From NCBI GenBank assembly GCA_937775205.1, contig CALKBX010000008.1:124001-188000 (forward strand): DNA of 64,000 nt, written 5' to 3'. The stretch's first letter is position 1; the number at the start of each line of letters is the position of its first letter. Below, in pieces: positions 19,640 through 27,526 of the stretch. This DNA comes from an uncultured Verrucomicrobiae bacterium. GTDB lineage: Bacteria > Verrucomicrobiota > Verrucomicrobiia > Limisphaerales > UBA1100. The notes beneath the pieces are model-generated. The model worked only from the letters and a program-made list of their open reading frames with translations, had not been told where the DNA came from and did no database searches. The position numbers and the translations under genes are program-made.

Positions 19640-20256
19640 TAGGCAAAATTTTGTTTAGCCTGTGTGTGCCTTTGCGCAATGCTGGATCTAGATCAGCAAA
19701 TTATTGAGGAAATGATTATGGGATTTTTCAGGCAACTTTTGAGCATAGTGGCCAGCAAGGCTTGATTCCGATTTATTACGCTTGGAAACAGCGGTTAATA
19801 ACCCTCTAGCCGAACCGTATGGATGTGCTGGTGTGCGCTTGGAACACTGCTGTTGAACCTTATGGGAAAAGGGTCGAGAAGCAAGCAAGAATCCTGATAA
19901 GATAGCATTCGGCGCGGAGCTAGCGCTATACCTTTGAACGTAATGACCATTGAAACCCAGCAAAGATCTTGGGGCATACTTGCATGCAACAATCCTTCAT
20001 TACGTGACGTTGCTCAAAACCGGCCTGCCAATAGAATGTTTTATCAGGATGATGCAATTTGATCCATTCAAACTCAGAAGAAGCTGACAAGTTCTGTTGC
20101 GCTCCAGAACCCAATAGCTTATTGATGAGTCAACTGTTCAAGGAGTTGATCTAATAAATTCTCACAGTAGCCGGATGGAATTCAAAGATGGTCTTGGATG
20201 CTTCAAAGCCGGATGATTTAAACACCGAAAATTCACAACGATTCTAAGAAAGAAAT
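19640..20256. other. AT-richer region without an intact gene, possible relic
   Basis: Visibly lower GC than flanks; only short overlapping ORFs (19688-19963, 19795-19992, 19926-20114 on minus). Confidence 0.5.
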
Positions 20257-20284
20257 ATGATCAACGAAACGACCAACGAAGCTG

Positions 20285-20473
20285 GTGCGCGAAGGCGGTT
20301 ATGTTGCTGAGGTGGAAGTGCGTTTGATTTCAGATGACCTCGGGTGGTCGCCTTGTCTTTCGCTGGATGACGCGAACAAGCTCGATGATGTCCGCGAGGC
20401 ATTGCGATCCGGCGATATTGAATCCGTCAGCAACCTTGCCAAAGTCTATTCGCTGACGCCGGTTGGCGGGTAG
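20285..20473 (+). CDS. Small conserved-looking hypothetical protein
   Basis: 62 aa VREGGYVAEVEVRLISDDLGWSPCLSLDDANKLDDVREALRSGDIESVSNLAKVYSLTPVGG; possible true start ATG 20257 if one nt at about 20260 is an insertion (MSTKRPTKLVREGG...). Confidence 0.6.
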   Translation: MREGGYVAEVEVRLISDDLGWSPCLSLDDANKLDDVREALRSGDIESVSNLAKVYSLTPVGG

Positions 20474-20501
20474 GGCGGTTTCTCCGAAACCGCGCCCTAC
20501 C
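20469..20501. repeat. Modular palindromic element (copy R4)
   Basis: GGGTAGGGCGGTTTctccGAAACCGcGCCCTACC; overlaps the stop codon of the preceding ORF. Confidence 0.8.
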
Positions 20502-20540
20502 TTTGCGTTCCCTGCGTTTCAAAATGGGGCAAGGTGGAAC

Positions 20541-20569
20541 TTGCCCCTCCCGTGGGACTGGCGCACACT
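20541..20569 (+). promoter_or_regulatory. Putative promoter of sulfatase (TTGCCC-N17-CACACT)
   Basis: Same hexamers and spacing as at 18135; 10 nt leader to ATG 20580. Confidence 0.55.
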
Positions 20570-20579
20570 CGGGGCGGTT

Positions 20580-22001
20580 ATGAAACGTCTTATCATTTTC
20601 ATCACGGCGGTTGGCTTTTTTTCTCTCGCCCACGCCAAGCAGCCCAACTTTATCCTCTTCATCACCGATGACATTTCTTGGGATGACCTTGGGTGTTATG
20701 GGAGCAAGGTCGCCAAGACGCCGCATCTTGACCGGATGGCGCGGGAGGGGCTTTTGTTTCGCGGGGCTTACTTGAGCATCAGCAGTTGTTCGCCGAGCCG
20801 GTGCAGTATTATTAGCGGGCGCTATCCGCACAATACCGGTGCAGCTGAGCTCCACACCACTTTGCCCGCTGATCAACCCGTTTTCCCTGAGGCCCTGCAG
20901 GCTGCCGGTTATTACACCGTGCTCTCCGGCAAACATCACATGGGTAAAGCCGTGGATCGTGGGTTCAACAAGGTCTCAGGCGGCAAGGGGCCGGGCAAGG
21001 AGGAGGATTGGGTGCCCATCCTGCAGGAGCGGCCCAAGGATAAGCCTTTCTTTTTCTGGTTCGCTTCAAGTGATGCCCACCGGGGCTGGAAAATCAATAA
21101 GGATGCGCCCACCTATAAGCCTGAGGAGGTGGAAGTGCCGCCGTACCTTTTCGACGGACCGGCCACGCGCAAGGATTTGGCGGAGTATCTGCACGAGGTC
21201 AGCCGCACGGACCATTATCTGGGCGAGCTGCGCGCGGAGCTGAAGCGGCAGGGCATCGAGCGCGACACGTACATTATTTATATGGCCGACAACGGCCGAC
21301 CATTCCCGCGCTGCAAAACGCGCCTGTACGACAGCGGCATCCGGACGCCCTTCCTCATCGCGCGCCCCGGCACCATCGCGCCGGCGGTTACCGATTCGCT
21401 CATCAGCAGCATCGACATCAGTGCCACGATTCTTGAACTGGCCGGAGCCAAGAAAGACAAGCGCATTCAAGGAGTGAGCTTCGCGCCCATTTTGCAAAAC
21501 CCCAAGGCCACCGTGCGCGACTATGTTTTTGCCGAGCACAACTGGCACGTCTTCCAAGCGCACGAGCGAATGGTGCGTTGGAAGGATTGGGTGCTCATCC
21601 GCAACGGCTATCCCGACCGCCAAAATCTTTGCATGGAAAGCGACCCCACATTCCCCGCCGGCCGCGAGCTGTGGGCGATGGAAACTGCCGGCCAACTCCA
21701 ACCCGCCCAACGCGACATTTTCCTCAAGCCCCGCCCCGCGCTGGAGCTATACGATTTGCGCAATGACCCCCATCAGCTCCGAAACCTCATCGCCAACAAA
21801 AAACATGCGCCGATGTTGAGCGACCTCGTCCGCGTGCTCGACCGCTGGGCCGAAGACACCGGCGACACCGTCCCGAAGAACCCCACCAACGACCGCCAAG
21901 ACGCCCACGGCAAGCGAACCAAAAACCACAAACGCGGAACCATGCCCGGCGAAGAACGCGGCGCAACGAAGATAAATCACCCCGGGCCAATCAAAGAGTA
22001 G
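20580..22001 (+). CDS. Sulfatase (secreted)
   Basis: MKRLIIFITAVGFFSLAHAKQPNFILFITDDISWDDLGCYG; CSPSRCSIISGRYPHN. Confidence 0.95.
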   Translation: MKRLIIFITAVGFFSLAHAKQPNFILFITDDISWDDLGCYGSKVAKTPHLDRMAREGLLFRGAYLSISSCSPSRCSIISGRYPHNTGAAELHTTLPADQPVFPEALQAAGYYTVLSGKHHMGKAVDRGFNKVSGGKGPGKEEDWVPILQERPKDKPFFFWFASSDAHRGWKINKDAPTYKPEEVEVPPYLFDGPATRKDLAEYLHEVSRTDHYLGELRAELKRQGIERDTYIIYMADNGRPFPRCKTRLYDSGIRTPFLIARPGTIAPAVTDSLISSIDISATILELAGAKKDKRIQGVSFAPILQNPKATVRDYVFAEHNWHVFQAHERMVRWKDWVLIRNGYPDRQNLCMESDPTFPAGRELWAMETAGQLQPAQRDIFLKPRPALELYDLRNDPHQLRNLIANKKHAPMLSDLVRVLDRWAEDTGDTVPKNPTNDRQDAHGKRTKNHKRGTMPGEERGATKINHPGPIKE

Positions 22002-24083
22002 CTAAGGGGCAGAAAGCGCCTTCACCTCCGTTGCACTTAAAGCGCGGTCAAACACCGCCGCTTCATCCAGTCTCCCCTCCCAGTTCGATTCGTTATCATT
22101 GCGTCCGCCGAGGTGGAGAGTCTCCACGGGGAGCAGTGCATTGGCTTGGGCTTCGAATTGGAGTTGGCCGTCAAGGTACACGCGGGCGGTGTCACCATCG
22201 CGGACGAGGACGGCGTGGTGCCATTGCCAGCGGGTGGCGTTGGCCTTGCCGGTGAAAGTTTGGGCACCGCTTTGAAAGATGAGTTGGCCTTTGGCGTTTA
22301 GGCCGAGGTGTTCGCCGGTTTGGCGGGCGTGGTTGCGGCCGCGGCTGAACATCCAGCCGAGCACGGCGCGGGAGTCATTGGGCATTCCATTCCAAAACCA
22401 AATCGACACGCTGTAGTTTTTGCCTAGCTTGGGCAGGCGCGCTTGCATTCGTTGGCCGACGAAATGGGCGGCGCGGTTGACTTGGCCGGGCGTGAATTTT
22501 TCCGCGTGCGGGCCCGCGAGGTAATAGGCGACTTGGGTTTCGTAAATGCCGTCGTGCCGATTCATTTCGTCCACCGCGCGCGGGCCGTTGAATTCATCCA
22601 TCCGCCACCACGCGATGGGCTTGGCGGCGGCGATGGTCTTTGCGGCGGGGCCGCGCGTGGCGGTTGGTATGCGGCGCGGCTTGCCAGCGACTTTTTCGAG
22701 CAGTTGAATGCACGCCTCGGCGATGCGCGGCTCGGCGCTGGGCTCAAGGCCGGCAGTGCGCGCAGCCCACGTGTTGTAGCCGCCGAGGACGTGTTGCTCA
22801 GGCGGCGGAATGTAGCCCTCGGAACCGTTGGCGAGGTCGAAGGTGATGGTGGTGCCAAGCGGGCTTTGGGCTTTTTGTTTGAGGCCGGTGAGCGCGTAAA
22901 CCTCATTCGGAATGCCCGTGAGACCGATATCGCCGATGCGGATGGCTTGCAAAATCAGCTCGGCCTCGGGGCGTTCGTGCAGGAAAATTTGTTCGCGCGC
23001 GTAAATTTCCTCCTGTGTCTTGGGCAGTCCCTCGGTCTTGGCGACGATGCGTTGCGCCCATTCGAGCATCTGCTTGTTGGGCGTGCGGAATTTCAAAAGC
23101 AGCTTGGCCTCGGCCATCGCGAGCGTGGCGTTGCGGTTGTATTTTATTTTGCCGTACGCGGTCATCGTCTTCTTCGCGAGGGCGGCGGTGTAATCTTCAA
23201 TCTTTGGATTGGCAAGCGGTCGCTTCGTATAATCGCGCCGCCAAATATCGCCACTGCAACCGTGGCCAATCGCACTGACAAATGGCGGATGCAGCGTTTC
23301 ATCATTGGGCGGCGTGAGTTGCAGCGTCATCATATCATTGAACAGCCCGAAGTAATCTGCGTTGAGCCCTTTCAAGCCGCTGAAGTAGTGCATCGAAAAA
23401 TTCGATAGAACCGCGATGGGTCGGCCCTTGAGCGACTGAAAACTCACCAGCGAAAAGTCGGGATCTTCCGGCCCGCTCTCGCCGGTGACGTTATCCCAAT
23501 TACTGCCCGCGTGCATCGTCGCGCGCACGGTGGGATTGCCAAAAGGATCGTTGCTGATTTGGCTCGGCCGCTTGATCCAACGCCGCAACGCTGTGAATTC
23601 ATTCGCATCAAACACCGCCGCACCCACCTGCGCTGGTTCCAGATTTTTCTTCGCTCCGTCAATCGCCTCCACGATCTTGCGCTTCAGCAGCAACGGATAA
23701 CGCGGATCCACATTCGTGCCGAGGCACCCCATGCTCGCCGGCGCCGAGTGCGTGTGCGTGGCACTGATAAACATGCGGTCCGTGCGAATGCCGGTCTTCT
23801 TGCTTGCGGCCGCCTTCGCCCCATCAAGAAACGCGCGCGACATCATACAGCTATCCACCACCACAATGGTCAGAGTCGTTGTGTCGTCCTCCAACACAAT
23901 CGCCCGCACCTTGATTCGCGACCCCACCTCGTCCAATTCCCGCTGCCTCATCCCCCCATTCACATGCACCGGCAAAACCACCGGCGTGGCATCGACGACT
24001 AACGCCCCGCAGCGCAGAGCGGCTTGTGTGGGGAAGGCAATGATGAGTAGCGAAGTAACAAGAATAGAGTGAAGAATTTTCAT
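22002..24083 (-). CDS. Neutral/alkaline ceramidase-like N-terminal domain fused to a LamG/concanavalin A-like C-terminal domain
   Basis: N-term: DATPVVLPVHVNGG...SATHTHSAPAS; C-term: NYSVSIWFWNG...WHHAVLVRDGDTARVYLDGQLQFEA...LHLGGRNDNESNWEGRLDEAAVFDRALSATEV. Confidence 0.82.
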   Translation of the reverse strand: MKILHSILVTSLLIIAFPTQAALRCGALVVDATPVVLPVHVNGGMRQRELDEVGSRIKVRAIVLEDDTTTLTIVVVDSCMMSRAFLDGAKAAASKKTGIRTDRMFISATHTHSAPASMGCLGTNVDPRYPLLLKRKIVEAIDGAKKNLEPAQVGAAVFDANEFTALRRWIKRPSQISNDPFGNPTVRATMHAGSNWDNVTGESGPEDPDFSLVSFQSLKGRPIAVLSNFSMHYFSGLKGLNADYFGLFNDMMTLQLTPPNDETLHPPFVSAIGHGCSGDIWRRDYTKRPLANPKIEDYTAALAKKTMTAYGKIKYNRNATLAMAEAKLLLKFRTPNKQMLEWAQRIVAKTEGLPKTQEEIYAREQIFLHERPEAELILQAIRIGDIGLTGIPNEVYALTGLKQKAQSPLGTTITFDLANGSEGYIPPPEQHVLGGYNTWAARTAGLEPSAEPRIAEACIQLLEKVAGKPRRIPTATRGPAAKTIAAAKPIAWWRMDEFNGPRAVDEMNRHDGIYETQVAYYLAGPHAEKFTPGQVNRAAHFVGQRMQARLPKLGKNYSVSIWFWNGMPNDSRAVLGWMFSRGRNHARQTGEHLGLNAKGQLIFQSGAQTFTGKANATRWQWHHAVLVRDGDTARVYLDGQLQFEAQANALLPVETLHLGGRNDNESNWEGRLDEAAVFDRALSATEVKALSAP

Positions 24084-24216
24084 GACGTGCAGAGATGAAA
24101 GCGTGCCCACCAAAAAAGTGCAACCCAATCGTGCCCCTCCGTAGCGATGCCAGCCTTCTTTGTTTGGCTGCCTCTGTTTCCGCTTTAGCTCCTCTGCAAA
24201 AAGTTAAGAATAATGG

Positions 24217-25362
24217 CTATTTTACGAACAGCGGGATAAGGTGATCCAAGACCGCTTGCATAGGCAGGTTGATCTGCTTTTGGTTATGCGCAGTTGCGAC
24301 GGCGACGATGTTTAGTTCCGGAAATGTGGCCATATATTGGCCGCCTGCGCCAATACCACTTATGAAAAAGACGTCTTTGCCGGCCGCCTTTTTCCGGCGG
24401 TTATGGAAATAGTAGAAATACCCTTCGCCCTTTTTCCTGTCCATAATCAGCTTAACATATTCAGTTGATAGTAGTTGTTCGCCGTTGTACTTACCGCCTT
24501 GAATGATGGCCGACCCGATTTTCAATAGCGATCGTGAGGTGAAGCTGCTCCCAGCACCACATTTTGGAATCCCGCAGTCTTGATCATCCCAGCAATAGAT
24601 CGCGCCGAATTTTCCGGCGACCTCGTTGGCGATGAATTTCTGCACCGTGCCACGGGTTTTGATATCGATGATCATCATGATCAAAGACGGGTCGGTGCCG
24701 GTATATTTATATTCCTGGCTCTTGGGAGTTATGGGAGCGGTTTTTTCAAATAAGTGTTGGAAGTATTTTTGACGTGGGTAGCCGGTGCCGAGATTTCGAG
24801 TGAAGTTTTTATCCGGAAAGCGGAGGCCGGACTTCATATAGAGGGCATCTCTCAAGGTGATTGTGTCTACGCCGGGTTGGATTTTGGATTTATCAATTTC
24901 CGGAATGAAGCTGATGACCGGTTTATCGAGGTCTTCCATTTTAAGCAAGCCCACTTGAATGGCACGCGCCAGAGTGACTGACGTCAGCGTCTTAGTGATA
25001 GACATGGCGTAGTGCGGAGCGTCCACCCGTCCGCGACGGCTATACATTTCGAAAAGCAACTTACCGTCTTTCCAGAGTAGGATGCTGTCGAGGTTGGAAT
25101 ATTTACCCGCCCGATCCTCAGAGATTAGTGCCTTAACTGCTTTTTTTGTGCCTGGCAAATCCAACTTGCCCACTTTCAGTCCGTCACCTAAATCCTGCGG
25201 CGAAGTGCTGAAGTAAGCCTCCGGCAAATCAGGCAGTTTTTTCTGCTCACTGTACGATTGTTTTTTAGGGTCGAGGGCTTTGGGTAACCGAGGCAATTCG
25301 TTTGCAGACAGGATAACCGCCCCACACCCTATTGCCACAACGATCAGAGGAAAATGCTTCAT
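24217..25362 (-). CDS. Serine hydrolase, class C beta-lactamase-like
   Basis: SITKTLTSVTLARAI (SxxK); YKYTGTDPSLI; secreted. Confidence 0.82.
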   Translation of the reverse strand: MKHFPLIVVAIGCGAVILSANELPRLPKALDPKKQSYSEQKKLPDLPEAYFSTSPQDLGDGLKVGKLDLPGTKKAVKALISEDRAGKYSNLDSILLWKDGKLLFEMYSRRGRVDAPHYAMSITKTLTSVTLARAIQVGLLKMEDLDKPVISFIPEIDKSKIQPGVDTITLRDALYMKSGLRFPDKNFTRNLGTGYPRQKYFQHLFEKTAPITPKSQEYKYTGTDPSLIMMIIDIKTRGTVQKFIANEVAGKFGAIYCWDDQDCGIPKCGAGSSFTSRSLLKIGSAIIQGGKYNGEQLLSTEYVKLIMDRKKGEGYFYYFHNRRKKAAGKDVFFISGIGAGGQYMATFPELNIVAVATAHNQKQINLPMQAVLDHLIPLFVK

Positions 25363-25368
25363 GCCCGC

Positions 25369-25397
25369 ACCCTACGCCTCGCGCCACGCCTGCTCAA
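25369..25397 (-). promoter_or_regulatory. Putative promoter, leaderless geometry (TTGAGC-N17-TAGGGT-N6-ATG)
   Basis: Minus strand, ATG at 25362. Confidence 0.6.
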
Positions 25398-25427
25398 GTA
25401 ATGATGCGGGAAAAGGGTTGATGGTCT

Positions 25428-25802
25428 CTACAGACTTCCTTTTACGAATTTCATTGAAAGGGAGTTAACACAGTGTCGAACGTTGGCTGGCGTTTTGTTC
25501 TCTCCTGTGAACACGTGGCCCAAGTGGCCTCCGCAATTAACACACTCAATCTCCGTTCGCATTCCGTCGGGGTCCGGCAGGCGCTTCACGGCGCCCGGTA
25601 TTTCCTTATCGAACGCTGGCCAGCCACAACGGGCGTCGAACTTGTCCTTAGAGCGGTATAGCTGGGCATTGCACCGGCGGCAGGCATAAATCCCCGCTTC
25701 ATAAAAGTCATCGTACTCCCCCGAAAAGGCCGGCTCCGTTCCCTTGCCTTCAATTACGTAACGTTCCTCTGTTGATAGTGAGTTATAGTCTGGGTTATCC
25801 AT
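25428..25802 (-). CDS. msrB: Peptide-methionine (R)-S-oxide reductase MsrB
   Basis: ACRRCNAQLYRSKDKFDARCGWPAF; CVNCGGHLGHVFTGE; VRHCVNSLSMKF. Confidence 0.95.
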   Translation of the reverse strand: MDNPDYNSLSTEERYVIEGKGTEPAFSGEYDDFYEAGIYACRRCNAQLYRSKDKFDARCGWPAFDKEIPGAVKRLPDPDGMRTEIECVNCGGHLGHVFTGENKTPANVRHCVNSLSMKFVKGSL

Positions 25803-25941
25803 GTCGCTTTAGTTGCTCCCCCCACTCTACGCATGTCGCCACGCTGGCTCAAGGGCTGAACTCGGGGGAGCAGGAAAGGTGTTGCACGGTGGCAGCAGTC
25901 AGGGAGTTTGGATTTGGCTGGAGACGTTTTGGGGATCGGGA

Positions 25942-26574
25942 CTAAAAGCCCGCTTTGCCAAGATCCTTCGCCGCTTCGCACGCTTGGCAGCTTCCATAAA
26001 ACGACCAATCCAGATAAAAGCCATCCTTGGCTCTCTGGTGCGTTCTGAGCAGATCGTTTCCTTCTTGGGCGTACTTTTCAAACCGTTTTTTCATGGCGGT
26101 TTTTTCCTCAGGCGTTTTCCTGGTTTCCTTGATCCGGTGCATGATCCAGGGTCGGACCAATGCCCCCATGGAATAGATGCGGGTGCGGGCATCTTTGCTA
26201 CCTAATTGTTTCAGCAGGGCGAGGTCGGCTCCTTTACCGAAGGTAGATGTCCCCTTGGTTTGCATAAAGGCCGGCCGGTTCCGGTAAGTCCGGAACGCCT
26301 CGTAGGTTGCATGGCAGAGTTTGCAGCGAAAGACAAAGTGTGTCTTCACCTTGTTCTCTTTATTTTTGATCTTGTCGCCGATGATTGCGTCGACAATTTC
26401 ATTCTGAACTCCATCGCGATAAAGACCTTCGAGCACTGCAAAAAATACGAATTGGCACATCTCCTCATTTTGCCATTCAACGTTACTTTTCGTGGTATCA
26501 GGTTTCGGTTTTTCCTGTGCCGGAAGGGGTAGGCACACCGCCAAAGTAAACAAAGCTATCAATGTGATTTTCAT
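25942..26574 (-). CDS. Secreted protein of unknown function with paired cysteines
   Basis: Signal peptide; FRCKLCHATYEAF and GSCQACEAAK. Confidence 0.7.
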   Translation of the reverse strand: MKITLIALFTLAVCLPLPAQEKPKPDTTKSNVEWQNEEMCQFVFFAVLEGLYRDGVQNEIVDAIIGDKIKNKENKVKTHFVFRCKLCHATYEAFRTYRNRPAFMQTKGTSTFGKGADLALLKQLGSKDARTRIYSMGALVRPWIMHRIKETRKTPEEKTAMKKRFEKYAQEGNDLLRTHQRAKDGFYLDWSFYGSCQACEAAKDLGKAGF

Positions 26575-26581
26575 CTCCGCC

Positions 26582-26610
26582 ACCCTATGTTTTCCGCCAT
26601 CCCTGTGCAA
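26582..26610 (-). promoter_or_regulatory. Putative promoter (TTGCAC-N17-TAGGGT-N7-ATG)
   Basis: Minus strand, ATG at 26574. Confidence 0.55.
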
Positions 26611-26680
26611 GGGTTTTAGCGGCAGAGAAGGTAAGGGCATTGCCAATAGGGGGAAGGTAGCGCACATTGGGGGTGTTGAC

Positions 26681-27397
26681 ATGAAAACACGATTGATTAC
26701 TTGGCTAGGATTGTTGGTGATTGGGACGTTTATTGAAGCGGCTCCTTTGAAGGTTCATATTATTTCCGGCGCGAAGGAGTATCGCAGTGAGACGTCGATG
26801 AAGGGGTTTAGCAAATGGATGACGAAGCGTTATGATGTGAAGTTCACCGGCTCGTGGGGGCATGATGGGATTGAGGAGCTGGCGAATCTTGATGCGCTGG
26901 CGGCCGCGGATGTGATGTTTGTTTTCGCGCGGCGAATGAAACTGGGCGAGTCGCAAATGAAACTGATTCGCGCGCATTGGATGGCGGGCAAGCCCATAGT
27001 GGGCGTACGTACGGCGAGTCATGCGTTTCAAAAATCGGACAATGAGATGTTTGACCGCAAGGTGATGGGCGGGAATTATCTCGGGCATTTTAGCAATGAA
27101 CCGTTGAAGGTCATCAACGTGGTCAAGGCGCATCCGGTGCTGCGCGGCGTGCGGCCGTTTGGATCGAGCAAGCTTTACAAGGCTGGCCCGCTGGCGAAGA
27201 CGGCGACGCTCCTGCAGCAGGGTGACATCGGCAAAGACAAGCAGGGCATCACATGGGTGAACGAGGTGAAAGGCCACCGCACATTTTACACCTCGCTCGG
27301 CGTGCCGGAGGATTTTAAGAATGAAAATTTCAAGCGGATGCTCGTAAACGCCATTTTCTGGACGGCGAAAATCACACGGCTGGGCACGGGGAAATGA
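26681..27397 (+). CDS. ThuA-like domain protein
   Basis: LKVHIISGAKEYRSETSMKGFSKWM...GKPIVGVRTASHAF...GNYLGHF...GVPEDFKNENFKRMLVNAIFWTAK. Confidence 0.88.
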   Translation: MKTRLITWLGLLVIGTFIEAAPLKVHIISGAKEYRSETSMKGFSKWMTKRYDVKFTGSWGHDGIEELANLDALAAADVMFVFARRMKLGESQMKLIRAHWMAGKPIVGVRTASHAFQKSDNEMFDRKVMGGNYLGHFSNEPLKVINVVKAHPVLRGVRPFGSSKLYKAGPLAKTATLLQQGDIGKDKQGITWVNEVKGHRTFYTSLGVPEDFKNENFKRMLVNAIFWTAKITRLGTGK

Positions 27398-27491
27398 ACA
27401 GGGATGGGCAGGATGTTCAGGATAATTTTTTAGAAAATCCTGTTCATCGTGAATATCCATGTTTAATGAATTTTTTCTTTCCCGTTGCCAG

Positions 27492-27520
27492 TTGACGGGG
27501 ATTGGGCGCGGGCATAGGCT
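27492..27520 (+). promoter_or_regulatory. Putative promoter, leaderless geometry (TTGACG-N17-TAGGCT-N6-ATG)
   Basis: -35 27492-27497, -10 27515-27520, ATG 27527. Confidence 0.65.
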
Positions 27521-27526
27521 TTGGAC

